A stretch of DNA of 64,000 nt from Paraspadella gotoi (lineage: Eukaryota > Chaetognatha). The stretch lies in assembly GCA_051294375.1 (NCBI GenBank), contig CM119263.1, positions 22,470,833-22,534,832 on the forward strand. The letters run 5' to 3'. The notes under the pieces are model-generated. The model was not told the DNA's origin and did not search any database. It was given only the letters and a program-made list of their open reading frames with translations. Shown here in pieces: positions 21,891 to 35,213 of this stretch (position 1 is the stretch's first letter; each line of letters opens with the position of its first letter). The translations under genes were made by a program, and so were the position numbers.

Positions 21891-24800
21891 ACCCCTATTG
21901 CTCTCTCCCCGAATCCGCGCCGATTTTAAAATCAGAGAAATTCCGAGTCGTCGATGAAAAATTGATTTGGGAAATCCTCCCTTGACGACGACGACGACTA
22001 CGACGACGACGACGACGACGATGTCAATTTCCTCTTTCTTTTGTCTCTTCGGTCGTCGCCATATTTGTTGTCGTTCCGATTCTCGAGACAAAAAAAAAAC
22101 ATAAAAAGAAAAAGAACAACGAAAAAAAACTCCAATTTAACTGAACTCAACTGTTTAATCATTTTTAAACTCAAATGACCTTAGCTTAGGCGACCATGTA
22201 TTCAGTCTGTCTAGTTGTCTGACCGTCTAAAATTTTGAAGAGAAGGATGAATATTCAAATTGAGTTTTTGACTCAGCAAAAACGTGTCGTCTATCTCGAC
22301 TCAGATTCATCTTTATTCTCATGACTCGTGAATCGTTAAATACAGTAATGTACTACAATGGCACGCACAGTATTTTTGACATTAAATATGGTTTTCATTA
22401 AGGAGGTTTAATGCCAAAAACTTTATCTGTGGGTTTTGAACTTGGAATCTTAGAATCTTAGAATCTAAGAATAGAAAAATTAAGAATAAAACGTCAGTTT
22501 GTTAACCGAAACTAGACATTTTTTTTTCAGCTTTTAAAAAAAGTTTAACCTTTCATAGAGCAATTTCATTTTTATTTAAAGTCCATTTTTCTCTGCCTAC
22601 CTCGGCTCATATCCATCTCCACCCGAAGTATCGTATTACTTACTTTCGAAAAGAAGAGAAATTTAAAAAAAAGTTGGAATGTTAGTGTTTTTTCTTCTTT
22701 GGCCACAATTCGTTGACTGAGTTTCGAGTGCGGGTGGTTTGAGTTTTACATGGCTTATGTGATGCAAGTTTTTGTTATTTTTTTCAGGGTTTTTTAAAAT
22801 GTTTTTTTTTTCTTTCAGGGTAGCAGCTGGAGAAAGTGAAGTTATTGGTGAAGATTTAAAAAGTGTTTTTTTTTTGGCTGAAATTTTATTTATTTTTTTT
22901 TATATTTTTTTTAGCTTCTTAGACTCTTTGCTGGAGGTGAGTGAGGCTGACTTCCGACGAATTCCCCCGAAAATCTGAGAGAAGAGAAAGAGAAAAAAAT
23001 GAAAAGGATTAGTTGGCGGAAAATCCAAAGCGGTTGCGAGGTTCCGAATATTTAGGGGCAAAAATTTGGAAGATTAAGATAAAATTGAAACCGATAAAAT
23101 TAAATTTGCGATAAAATAAATTTTGAATAAAAATAAATAAGGAAAGGTTTTTTTTCGCCTTTAAATTAAAAGTTTTTAACTAGATTTTTTTTTCAGAAGT
23201 CTCGTTAATTTTAAAAGATAGTTTTTTTTTTCGAAATATAAGCAGGATAACAAGATGTTAGTAAAAAAAGTAAACGATGTAATGGACAAAGTAGCCAAGT
23301 AACTAATGAAAGAACGAACCAAGATACGAACGAATAAAGTAAAGAACGAAAGAAAGCCAAAAGTAAAAAAAAAAAGAAAGAAAAGAGAAAGAAAGAACGA
23401 TGTTGTCGAAATTGGACGGGGCGAAGAAATTTGATACGATACCCTCCCGTGGTGAGAGATACGGGAAAATCGATTAAATGAAAATAAAAACAACCAATTT
23501 GACACAAGATGCTGTGAATAATGATAGTATTAATGAGAGTGAGAATGATGATAACGAGATAATGACAATAATTATAATTATAATGATTCAGAAATCGGTT
23601 TAATTTTAAAAGGAGAACACTATTTACTCTTTTTATACTATACGTAGTTTTAAAATTCATTTATTTTAATTTCATTCTATCGTTCTTTTGAGGATAGATG
23701 ACTGATAAGACCTTGTCTGCTAAGGTGTCATATTCAGCCGCTACAACATCCTTTCGAAAATGTTAATCGATCGTATCATTTGTTTTCACGTTTTCACGCC
23801 CCCTGTCAGGTTTCGTCGTCAAGGTAACCCGCAAGAAGGAAATGTAAATACGAGAAATAAAATTGAAAAAACAACAAAGTTCATCCACAGAACCGACGCA
23901 GATATAGTCTGTTGGATTTTTTGTCCGAGATTTATGGTTTAATTACGATTATAGTTTACATTAATCTGACAATTTTTGAAAAAAAAGATTAAAACTTCAG
24001 ACAAAAGCCATCGGTTTTCGTCGCAAGATTCTACTTTCAATTTTTAACATGATCGTTAATATAAAAGCGATAATAAGCACGTAGACTGCCGAAGGATTGC
24101 CCCCGTCTCAAAGAACGATATATCAGTTTGTCGACGATAATAGGAAAAAAATATATAATCTGGATAAAAATATAAAATAAAGAAAAAGAGACAAAAAAAG
24201 TTCGAACTTCAAATCCGATGAAAATTCGGATTCCCGCACGTTCGAGGGACGGGCCTACTTTCCTATTCCCTCATAAATATTTGTATAAAAATTCACGAAA
24301 TATTTTTTCATCTTTTATAATGATACGATATGATATAATATTCTGGCGAGAGAGTTATTCTGAAAATTGAGCATTAAAAGAAAATCTTGGAATGACAATG
24401 ACTTTCGTGACTGAGGTTTATATATAAAATTATATATTTATTCCTCAGGAAGACCAAATATATACGTCGAAATTGCATGGTAAATCAGCTACTATCTTTA
24501 AGCAGTCACCTATATAGGCCTACGGAATCGGAATATGCGATAACAAGACTTTCGATCGGACAAAGACGTTAGAGGAAACAAAAGTCAGGATTTTATACTT
24601 TTATTTTGAAATATTTTACTTTTATTTTCATTCAGTTTACGAGTTCCAGTTTTTTTTTTCTTTACAAAGGAAAAAGGAAAGTGACGCATCTGCGAAAAAC
24701 GAAGGAAAGAAAATAAATCGGATTTTATTGTAGCGAAAAAAAAGGTGGAGAAGCAGTTGAGTTATAATTTCGAACGACGAAAAGTACAAAACGGAAAAAA

Positions 24801-25198
24801 TCATTTCAAATACGACACATTGTTTCGAAAATTTTGAAAATTTGAAAAATTAAACCCGCGTAATTTAAGATAATTATTTCAAATTTACGACGATGAAAAT
24901 AAAGTGAGAGCGAATTAGAAAGCTCTTGGCTTCTTCGTCTCACTTTCTTAAAAAATATTTTTTTCCCCTCAAATTTGAATTAAGTTTTTCTCGCCCGAAG
25001 TATTTCGCCATTTCCCAAATCTTTTAAACTGCATCTTTGCGTAGACGTGGAAAACGACGACGAAAACGATTGTAGCGACGACGAAAAAAGCGACGACGAT
25101 GACAGCGGCGATTAAAACGACGATCAAGTTGCGCCTTCGGGATTTTCTTTTTTTTCTATTGAAGGCGTCGGTGGCGAAAAACGCGCCAGTACGGAAGT

Positions 25199-25270
25199 GC
25201 GTCGTCGTCGTTTTCGTCGTCGTCGTTTTCGTCGTCGTCGTTTTCGTCGTCGTCGTTTTCGTCGTCGTCG
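25199..25270 (+). repeat. 15-bp repeat GTCGTCGTCGTTTTC
   Basis: About five units. The minus strand reads as TTTTK repeats in an open frame (24969-25286) followed by a hydrophobic Val-rich segment, also derived from GTC triplets. I do not call this a gene. Confidence 0.85.
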
Positions 25271-25729
25271 GTGTCAAACATTTCAAGGAATCGTTTTATT
25301 CTTAGTTTAAATATAAACTGTGTTTTTCATCCAGCGACGTCAGTTTGTTTTCATTTTTTCAAGGATACACAGAATAAGCTGGATGGAGTCCGCACAAGAT
25401 TTTGATCCTTTCTTACCTTTCTGACCTCTTTTGGACCTCTCTAACCTGTCCTCCTTGATCGAATTAACCCCGATCACCCGGATGTAGTCCCTAATTGAAG
25501 AAGAAATCTTCTTTGTCCCAAAATGAAGCGACGTCGCAACCTCAAGGTGACCCTTCCTTCAATGCTGGTTCAACAACGCCCCCTGACCTTAATGAGGCTT
25601 CCGATTTAACCCTAGCGCCTCCTTCGGCCTTGAAAAGACTTTCTCCGCATTAAGTCTCACCTCAGCTCGGGACGGCGGGACGCCTTGGGCAATTTTACCG
25701 CCTCAGAACCCGAAGCATTGGCTCGGGAC

Positions 25730-25800
25730 ATTGGCTTTAGATTTGGTCTTGGCTTTAGATTTGGTCTTGGCTTTAGATTTGGTCTTGGCTTTTGATTTAG
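25730..25800 (+). repeat. 18-bp repeat TTGGCTTTAGATTTGGTC
   Basis: About four units, also present in the other block copy near 37145-37200. Confidence 0.85.
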
Positions 25801-27358
25801 ATCGAATCTTGGCGGGAGACTTGCTTTTGATATTGTGGTGTTAGAAAATTGGACAATGCGTCAAGAGTCTCGCAATGGATCAGAATTACCCTTTTAATTT
25901 TCCATACAAAGACCAATTAAACAACAATCTTCCCTCGGCACTCTTGCCAGTTTATACGTCTTCAACGACCATCAACAACTTTGGCCCCAATCAGCGGCCT
26001 CTCTGAGACTCTGCGCCAGAGGCAAGGCTCGGCCTTTTTGGGCCAGAACCGACGCTACCGATGAAAACTTCTGAGTGGCGCCCAGGGGAGAAGAGAAAAG
26101 AAGGAAAGTTTGAAGGTCGTTTGCACTGACCAATGACCATTGGCCGCTTGAAGGGTCGTCGTTGTTTTCGTTGTTGTTGTCCTCGGCGCAGACGAGAACG
26201 TCGTTGCGTTCTTAGCCGGTTGTTCTTTTTTTTTTTTTATTAGAGCGCAAGCTTTCTTTTTATAGTAGTTCTCCATTTTTTCTCCGTGACTTGAATTCTT
26301 ATTTTTACTCTTTTTTTAAATAACCCTTTTTAAACATTACATAACGAGGATGAAACGGAATTTTCGGACCGCCTTTAATGCACATGCATACTTAGGTTCA
26401 TTTTGTCTCGCCGATTTAAAAAAAAACAAAAAAAAAAAACCCAGAAATTAAAGCGGTCGGACAGATGGACTTTTCGAGTTTCGTCGCGTCTGTCTGAAAA
26501 CGCCGACATTAAAACTAATTTCCGTCCTTCCTGAAAAAAAAAATTAAAAAAAAAAAAAACAAACAAACAAAAAAAACAAAACAGTCAGAGAGTCACTTCA
26601 CATTCTTGTTATTCAAAGTATGATGCTTCAAATAAATCCCGTTTTATTTCAGTCCAAAATTCTTACCAAATTCCAGCGCAAAAACCTTAAATTACGTTTT
26701 AAAGGAGAAGATAATTTCAAAATTAAGTTTGCAGGTTTATAAGTAAAATCTGAGTCGTTGCCGAGCCCAGCCGCGCCGCGTCGCTGCATGCGCCTTTCGT
26801 TCCAGGATCGCCGTTTCCAGTCCAGGTGGCGCTCCACGTGTCGCGCGTCATCCCACGCGCTTTCTTTTCGAAATCCGTGAGAGTCTCTCCTCGCGCGAGA
26901 TTCGCTCATGACGAGGTCACGTGAGTGAAAGACTCGAAAGAAGGACATGAAGGATGTGAAGGAGATGATGTGAACGAATGTGATGACGGTGATGACGACG
27001 ACGAAGTCGCGCCGACTAGTCACGTGATTTCCCTCGCGCGTCGTCGTCGTCGCTCTTTCACGTCGTTCGTCTAGTCGATGGCGCCATTGTCGTCGTCGTC
27101 GTCGTCGTCGTAGTCGTCGCTGAGATTGGCCTTTTCTTTGCAATCCATTGAGAAGGAGTTGACAAAAGAGTTTGGGCGGATGTCAGTTATTCAGGAAAAA
27201 AAACTGGAGATGACCACTTTGCTCCTTCGGGATCAAGGATTCATCTGCGTGAAGATCGAGAGCGGACAGGATTTTCATAAAAGTACTTTAATAATTAATT
27301 TTATCTTTCTTTAATTATTTTTTTTCTTCCCTTTTTTCTTTTCTTTAATTTTAATTTT

Positions 27359-27610
27359 TTAAAAATTAGTTTGCGTTATAAAAATTTGACCGTTGGATTC
27401 GTGATAATCAAATAGTGGGGGAATATGTTTTCTCACAGTTATTTGCTGTCTGTGAATGTATTGAGGCCGTGAATAAGGCGTGAAATCACCAGTTTCCTCA
27501 CCAGCGACGCAATACTCATCATCGGCCTTTAAAGTCGAACACCTTGCAGGTCCTCGTATGATCTTCGTCTCGGGCGATAATTTCGACGTCGCGACTTCGT
27601 CCGATTCCAA
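27359..27610 (-). other. Unrecognised 83-codon open frame in block copy A
   Basis: The frame contains RCSTLKADDEYCVAG and ends QIFITQTNF. Composition is protein-like, with two Cys close together, but there is no signal peptide, no known motif, and the frame is broken in block copy B (39120-39420). Because copy B is indel-rich, the break is not informative. Confidence 0.2.
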
Positions 27611-28312
27611 AGCGAGGCCATTTACGAGACAGAGACGTTTTTAGTACATTTAATGTAACTTCATTAATCATAGACGAAAAACTGATTCAGCGAAAATTCT
27701 CGTAATAAAAAAAAATAAAAAAACAGATAAAAGTGTAAATTCCTTCCATTCTCAATTCATAACCAATTCGTTTAAACAAATACAGATGTCCGACGTGTAA
27801 AAGCGACATTTGTTCACGGCGAAGGAAGTTTATTTTTTCACACGAAAAAAAAAAATCGTTCTCCGTTTGACACTGGAGGACGATGTCTTCATTTCGATTC
27901 GAACGAATTCGATTTATAATCGTTTGAAAAAAAATTGGGAGGGAAAATGGAAGAAGAGAAAAAAATGAAGATAAGGAAAACTGGGAGATTTCATCCCAGA
28001 AAAGAGAAAAAAACGTTTGAAGTTTTGAAATCCATCAATCACTGCTAACTGGGGAAAGGTTAGAAGTTGAAAAAGAAATAGAGAGAGAGAGAGAGAGAAA
28101 GTGCATGAGATTCATGAAATTAAAACAAATTGAAGAAGAGGAGAGAAAAATTTCTCTTTTTCTTGAAAATTTGTAAAAATATTGAATTTTTTTTGGCTGC
28201 AAAACTTGTCCGGTTTTGACTGTAAAAGCAAATAACATGTCGATCTTTTCTGCGACTTTTTTTTCAACGAAAACCGTCGTTCTGTTTATTCTTTGTAGAT
28301 ACGGGGCGAGGG

Positions 28313-28314
<2 letters not shown>

Positions 28315-28375
<61 letters not shown>

Positions 28376-28381
28376 AGAGAG

Positions 28382-28418
<37 letters not shown>

Positions 28419-28449
28419 GAAGGAGAGAGACGAGAGAGAATAGAGAGTC
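28315..28449 (+). repeat. Interrupted (GA)n microsatellite
   Basis: About 130 bp of GA repeats in block copy A. Confidence 0.93.
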
Positions 28450-28875
28450 TCTAAAATTTCACAAAGCTCACGTTTCGTTAGGTCAAAAATATTACTGAAT
28501 CACTGATAATCAAGTTTGATAAAACAAAGTCGAGATAAGCGTCGAAGTATTGCAGTATTATCATTAATTCATTACTAATGTTTGCTACTCTCATAAAACA
28601 AGCTTCTCATTTTAACGTCACGATTCCAACAACGACGTCATAGACAATTCACTCAATTGCAGCATTTTCTGTCATCCTGATTCCACCTTCGCTCTCACCA
28701 AGCAAATTCACTCACTGAAAATATCCTCGAATGTCACCAACCTAAGTCGAACCCGCCACGGACCACATAAGTCCATGACGACCCCTTCAACACCCCAACA
28801 AACCCCCCTTCCTCTCTCCCTAAGGAAAAACTGAGGAAGGAAATCATTATTTAGACTCGAGGATGTTTTTCGATT

Positions 28876-28945
28876 CGTCACGATTGCATCCGCGTCGCGG
28901 GGATCGAAATCCGGGGTTCGAATCCCGGAGATGACAGATTTTTCT
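28876..28945 (+). pseudogene. tRNA-like remnant with B box
   Basis: CCGGGGTTCGAATCCCGG contains a perfect B box and T-arm stem. CCGC and GCGG flank GTC upstream as a shrunken anticodon arm, and TCGTC can pair with GATGA at the ends. D arm and loop are not recognisable. The antisense frame RDSNPGF is the usual by-product of such sequence. Block copy B has the same piece near 40850-40915. This is probably a tRNA pseudogene or the head of a SINE. Confidence 0.4.
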
Positions 28946-29064
28946 TTTTTCGTAATGTGTTTTATCCAAGGCGGGATTTTCGTGTTTATTCTTTTGAGAG
29001 ATTACGATGCATCGAGAAAAATCCAGGATCGGAGATTTTAGAGTCTTTCCAACGAACGCGCCTT

Positions 29065-29096
29065 GAGAAAGAAAGAAAGAAAGAAAGAAAGAATGC

Positions 29097-29136
<40 letters not shown>

Positions 29137-29150
29137 AAAAAGAAATAAAA

Positions 29151-29182
<32 letters not shown>
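29065..29182 (+). repeat. (GAAA)n microsatellite
   Basis: About 115 bp of GAAA units with short interruptions. Confidence 0.93.
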
Positions 29183-29314
29183 GCTTAACTATGACTCTGA
29201 CTGGCTTGACGACACTTGAGTTATCTCACTCAAAGTCAGAATCTTATCTTTTCTCGTTTTTTTTAGTTAAAAAAAAAAGAAAAAAAAACCACCTGGTTCC
29301 ATCTGGTTCCATGC

Positions 29315-29357
29315 TTTCGTTTCGTTCGTTTCGTTCGTTTCGTTCGTTTCGTTCGTT
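29315..29357 (+). repeat. 9-bp repeat TTTCGTTCG
   Basis: About four units, reduced in block copy B near 41367-41390. Confidence 0.8.
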
Positions 29358-29700
29358 ATTTTTATCGAAAGTTCTGACGTCAAAGAGTTTTTGAAGATCT
29401 TTCGTATCTGTTAATCGCTTAGAGAGACATAATCTCAAATAAAGTTAAATCTGGACTTATTAAAAAGGTATTCTCTTTTCAGAAAATAGGTTTATTCGCG
29501 TATTAACTTTTAGGATATATTTTTTGAAAATAACATTATTCTTAATTTGATAAATATGAAAACAAAATTTCATTTTTGGGTAGCTGCTAAAATATATTTT
29601 CAAAGAAAAAAGTACATATTAAAAAAAACTTAATGTTTACATTTTTCAAAAAAACTGTTGAAACCAAAAAATCACTGACCGAATTGAAAGATAACGGCAA

Positions 29701-29816
<116 letters not shown>

Positions 29817-30663
29817 TGTGATTGAGTGCAAAAGAGAGAGTGGAAATAAGATACAGCCAGTGAAAAAATAATGAACTTCTCTCAAAGATGATCCCGATTA
29901 ATTCTTAATTCTTCAAACGTAAACAAGTTCATATCGTTTAAAAAGAGTTTTCGCCGCCGGGAATCAAAACAAAATCGTCAGTTTCTTTTTCCCCTTTCTT
30001 CTTTTTTTTTCCGTTTCTTTAGTGCAAAACTTTTTATCTCAAAGATTATGATTTAAAAATACCGTTTCAAACTTTTCAGGAAATAATTCTTTGGGTTTTT
30101 AGTTTTTACTTGGTACATTTGTACCTTGGGTGCCTTAAAAACTCTTAGTTTTTCAGGTATGGTCATCCACAAAGTCGTAAAACAACGTTCGTCGCCATAG
30201 TAACGGAGACCGGGTTTTCGCCGGCGCCTTCGCGATGATAAAAAGAAAACAAACAGGAGAATGACGACGACGATGACGACTGCAACTGGAATTTAATATT
30301 GTTTAAAAAAAATTAGTTTGAAGTTTGAAGTTCCAACCTATCACATATCAATTTTTTTACAGTAATTTACCACTAAAAAGACTTGCAAAAGATATCAAAC
30401 TTATTTGTTGTATAACAATTTTGACGGGGTAGAAAACCGAATCATCTTTAAAAAAATATTTTGCTTGAGGGATATTTTTTTTTAGCGATGACAAGTTTTT
30501 CCCCACATGTTCGGGAGGCATTTTAAGCATGTTTTCAACCCATTTTAATTAATCAATATTTTGGGCATTTTAAAAACGTCAATAATTTTTTTATCAAATG
30601 GTCTAAAAATTTTTTTTAATGTTTTGGCTCACGGGGTAGATAGTAGATACGGTTTGAAAAAAA

Positions 30664-30896
30664 NNNNNNNNNNNNNNNNNNNNNNNNNNNNNNNNNNNNN
30701 NNNNNNNNNNNNNNNNNNNNNNNNNNNNNNNNNNNNNNNNNNNNNNNNNNNNNNNNNNNNNNNNNNNNNNNNNNNNNNNNNNNNNNNNNNNNNNNNNNNN
30801 NNNNNNNNNNNNNNNNNNNNNNNNNNNNNNNNNNNNNNNNNNNNNNNNNNNNNNNNNNNNNNNNNNNNNNNNNNNNNNNNNNNNNNNNNNNNNNNN
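30664..30896. other. Assembly gap, 233 N
   Basis: The gap is in block copy A. Copy B at about 42960-43255 spans it with a GA-rich tract and further sequence. Confidence 0.99.
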
Positions 30897-30960
30897 GAGA
30901 ACAATCTCGCCAGTGTCGCTGTGAAAATTTGTGCGATTATTGAAAGGTTCGATATTGGAT

Positions 30961-30986
30961 GACGACGACGACGACGACGACGACGA
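30961..30986 (+). repeat. (GAC)n microsatellite
   Basis: About nine GAC units. It is also in copy B near 43320-43350, where it is interrupted. Confidence 0.9.
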
Positions 30987-32247
30987 TGTCATCGATGATA
31001 GCGACCGACAGTGTCGACGACTCCGACAAAGGCGCCGACGAAGACGCCCTTCGTTCCCGGCGCTACTTGAACTTCGATCGACCGACGTAGAAAAAAAAAA
31101 AGTTTTCAAAAAATTGATTTTATTTTGTGATTTCCGTCCAAAGGTCAGACCGCGTGAAAAAGCTCATTCTAAAAGAAGAGAACTGGAAGGTTGAAGAGGT
31201 GGAATGATTTGGATCAGGGGTTAAGCGGGAATAAGGTCACTTCCCTTACTTCTTTGGCTGCCATGGAACGGGACCTGAGCTTGCTCCCGAGGTGGTTAAT
31301 GGCGCTCCTCTTGCTTCCCGAAGGGTAAGTTCTTTGAGAGGAACGTAATGGTCACAAATAAAAATGCATAGAATGGGCGGGGTGAACCTTGCAATTTCCG
31401 GTACAAATAAGTCGACGACGACGACGATGACGACGACGATGACAATGACGATGACGAGAGTGATTTTTTGATCAGTCGTGGTTGACTGACGGTTATACGA
31501 TAAAATTTCGAAAACTCTCTGGTTTCGCTTCTTGGTTCAAAGTTTGACGAAGGAATTAAAAAATGGTGGACTCACACCTTTCTCATTTGGTGCCCTGAAA
31601 AGAGAATGACTTTTCACGTGATGGGAAATCGGGCGGTAAAATATAATCCCTGACTTTATTCTCGGACTCCATAAAAACAGATTCATGTAGAAAATCGAAG
31701 AAAACACCGAGAGAAAAACGAAATTCAATTTGCCAGGTTTATCTTCGTCATTCCATAAGAAAACCAACTTTTGGAGATTTTTTGGAAAGACTGGAAAGAA
31801 TGGAAAAAAAGAAAATCTTTATTGTAATGGAAAAAAATAATTAAATTGTAAACTTTCATCCGAAGGAATATACTGAATAATATCTATTAACGAAACTTGA
31901 ATAAAAGTGAAACATCGTTCAAACTTTAAAAAATCATTGGAAAAAAAAAGAAGAGAATTTTCGAGGGTTTCATTGTTTGAGGTTGGATCTCAGCAACCGG
32001 TTTGAGACGTTTTTTGAGCCAAAAAAATTTTTGAAGTTCAAAAGGTTTTACTCGAAAAAATCGTTTCTTCCGAGTAAATGATTCTGACGATCGAGAATGT
32101 GTAGAAAGTGAAGTTAGGATGAAAGAAAGAGAGAGAAAGAAAGATAGATATATAAAGAAAGTAAGAAAGAAAACATGAAAGAAAGAACGAATGAAAAACA
32201 CAAAATGGATGGAGAGATAAAAGAAGAGAAAAAAAAAGAAAGTAAGA

Positions 32248-32282
<35 letters not shown>

Positions 32283-32304
32283 GAGAGAGAGAAAGTAGAG
32301 AGAG

Positions 32305-32335
<31 letters not shown>

Positions 32336-32964
32336 TGATGCAATGCTTTTAGGCGGGCGGAAAAGTCAAAGTTCGTTTGAACCAAAGAGCAAAACCCCTT
32401 TTTTGTAAAGTGTATGGAGGAAGAGATATCCGTCTTAAATAATAAAAGAGCATAAAATCCAGAAATATTATAATCAAGGAGTAAAATTTAATACTAACAT
32501 ATTTTAACAATTATACTTATAATTATACTATTTCATCCTGAAGTGAAACACGAAATATTAAAAAAAGGAATCAGGATAAATTGAACTAAGAAGATAAAAA
32601 AATAATAATTGTATAATTATCTGATTAGCTTTCTCAAAGTTTTCTTCTTTCATTTAAAAAAAAAGTTTAAATTATATTTCTCTGGATTATTTAACCGACT
32701 TTAAAATCACAAAACCATCTCTGCTTGAAAAAGAAAAAACTGAAAAAAAAAAACCTAAAGCAGAAAAAGTTAAAAAAAAGGTTGGTAAAAGAACCGAAGA
32801 CTCGGATGAGTGAGGTTCGAAGGTCCACGTGATCGAGATCACAATGGAGGCGAGGAATGCGAGGGCAAAATAAAAGTGAGGAGAAAAGAAGTAGAGAGAA
32901 AGAGGGAGGTGAAGGGGAAAAAAGAAGTCACGTCGGGTGAGGACTACAAAGGGAAACGACATTC

Positions 32965-34200
32965 GATGTGAAATGACAAAAGTGATGGTTTTGAGAAGGA
33001 AGATAGGACGAGGAGGGATGAAGAACCGAATGACAAAAGTGATGGAGAGAGAAAAAAGTGAGCACGGAGGATGATGAGAACGAATTTGACAAAGTGATGG
33101 AGATAAGGAAGAAAGGGGGCGAGGAGGACGAAGAACGAATGAACAAATAGGGAGAGGAAGAAAAAGGAGCTTGGAGGACAGAAAATGACAAAATCTGAAG
33201 AGAGAAAGGAGAAAGGAGGTGGGATGAGAACGAATGGAGAAAGTAGGATGGATGAAGAAAGGAAGAAGAGGAAACGAGAAGGACGAAGAAAAATGACAAA
33301 AGTGGATGAAGAGAGGAGAAAGAGCTCGGAGGATGAAAGAATGAATGACAAAAGTGATGGTGAGAAGGAAGAAGGAGCGTGGAGGATGAAGAATGAATGA
33401 CAAAAGTGATGGAGAGAAGGAAAAAGGAGCGTGGAGGATTGAAGACGAATGATAAAAGTGATGGAGAGAAGGAAGAAGGGCGTGGAGGACGGAGAACGAA
33501 TGACAAAAGTGATGGAGAGAAGGAAGAAAGGAGCGTGGAGGACGGAGAACGAAGACAAAAGTGATGGAGAGAAGGAAGAAAGAAGCACGGAGGATGAAAA
33601 ACGATGACAAAAGTGAATGGAGAGAAGAAGAAAGGAGCTGGAGGACGGAGAACGAATGACAAGTGATGGAGAGAAGGAGAAAGGAGCGTGGAGGGACGGA
33701 GAACGAATGACAAAAGTGATGAGAGAAGGAAGAAAGAAGCACGGAGGACGAAGAACGAATGACAAAAGTGATGGAGAGAAGGAAGAAAGGAGCGTGGGAG
33801 GACGAAGAACGAATGACAAAAGTTGATGGAGAGAAGGAAGAAGGAGCGGTGGAGGATGAAGAACGAATGATAAAGTGATGGAGAGAAGGAAAAAGGAGCT
33901 TGGAGGATGAAGAACGAATGACAAAAGTGATGGAGAGAAGGAAGAAAGGAGCGAGGAGGATCGAGAACGAATGGAAAAAGTGATGGAGAAAGGAAGAAAG
34001 GAGCGGGAGGACTGAAGGAACGAATGACAAAATTGATGGAGTAGAAGGAAGAAAGAAGGAGCGAGGACGATAGAACGAATGACAAAACGTTGATGGAGAG
34101 AAGAAGAAAGGAGCGAGGAGACGAAGAACGAATACAAAGTGATGGACGAGAAGGAAGAAAGGAGCGCGGAGCGACAGAACGAATGACAAAAGTGATGGAA
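32965..34200 (+). repeat. 53-bp VNTR, about 23 units (block copy A)
   Basis: Each unit reads roughly GATGGAGAGAAGGAAGAAAG then GAGCGAGGAGGACGAAGAAC then GAATGACAAAAGT. The minus strand is open for 500 codons in one frame and also open in the others. This follows from a repeat lacking minus-strand stops, and the Ser/Phe/Leu-rich translation is not a credible protein. Confidence 0.92.
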
Positions 34201-35050
34201 AAACGCCAGCATAGAATGAAAGCTCACGGTTTCCTTTCCCGTCGTGCAGGCTTTTATCCCAGGTAGAGGAAGAAATACTGAAAAATTAATATAAAAAATG
34301 AATCTAAGATGATGTAAATTTAATAAGGAAAAAACTCAACCTGATCATAACAGCAACAGGGACTTCTCCAAGAAAAGATGAAAAGAGAAGAAAAAGAAAA
34401 GAAAAAGAAAAAGAAAGAAAGAAAGAAAGAAGAAGAGACAAGAGAAGGAATAAATCTAATGGGCAAAAAAATTTAAAAGAACAAAATATGAAGTAAAAAA
34501 AAAACTTTTCTCTTTTTCTTTTCTTCTTTTCCATTTGCGATACCGAACCAACGAAAAATGAAAGCATCTTGACAAAAAAAGTACAATAATAACGTTTTAG
34601 TGTTGGATCACTTTGGGTAAACCGTTGCGTATTAGATTAATTAAAAGGGCTAAATGCAGATATATGAATGATTTCAAAGTTGGAGAAGGCTGTCTGCCCT
34701 TTAGAATTTTTAAGTGAAGTGCCCAATAACTAATAGTTATTAACTATGCGATTTAATTTACACGTTACTTTATATTTATTTATTTAGTCATTTTTTGTTT
34801 TTGCGATAGGATACTTTTCGTATTCGAGAAAAGCGTTGAAAAGATTCAATTACAGATTAGAGATAAAGATTTCGAATTCGGAAAAAAAGAAAAGGTTTTC
34901 TAATTCAAGTGTTGACTCGTACTCGAGTCTTTAACCTATCCGAATTTAGGGTAAAGCAATCTCAAACTGTTTTTCGTTAGTAATTTGTGATGTTTGTAGT
35001 ATGTTCGTATCTGTAACTCCTTATTGATTACCTCTGTACTGTGATAATTT

Positions 35051-35213
35051 TATATCGTATATCGTGTATATCGTGTATATCGTGTATATCGTGTATATCG
35101 TGTATATCGTGTATATCGTGTATATCGTGTATATCGTGTATATCGTGTATATCGTGTATATCGTGTATATTCGTAATATCGTGTATATCGTAATATCGTG
35201 TATCGTATATTGT
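35051..35213 (+). repeat. 9-bp tandem array TATATCGTG
   Basis: About 12 perfect units, then degenerate ones. It sits where block copy B has the last part of LINE-derived sequence (47335-47440). Frames in all registers stay open because the unit is 9 bp. Confidence 0.95.

Larger units (their letters stand above)
16928..24768. other. Noncoding DNA upstream of the receptor
   Basis: Apart from the minisatellites annotated separately and a short (GAC)n tract at 21984-22021, I see no supported gene. An A-rich tail-like stretch (17090-17140) follows GCTGTGGTTAAGA and could mark a decayed retroposed sequence. A GC-richer island lies at 20600-20760. Upstream noncoding exons or the promoter of the receptor may lie here but cannot be placed. 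Confidence 0.5.

Noticed and set aside
24969-25286. Possible Thr-rich single-pass membrane protein on the minus strand
   Set aside because: The Thr/Lys part is the 15-bp repeat and the hydrophobic segment is GTC triplets read as Val. The frame is not kept in the other block copy.
26649-27143. 164-codon minus-strand frame
   Set aside because: It joins triplet repeats to a GC-rich stretch, has no recognisable domain, and is not preserved in copy B, although that copy is error-rich.
32687-34227. Open frames of 385, 427 and 500 codons on the minus strand
   Set aside because: All three frames are open because the 53-bp repeat lacks minus-strand stops. The translation is Ser/Phe/Leu/Pro-rich repeat without any domain, and the length differs fourfold in the other copy.
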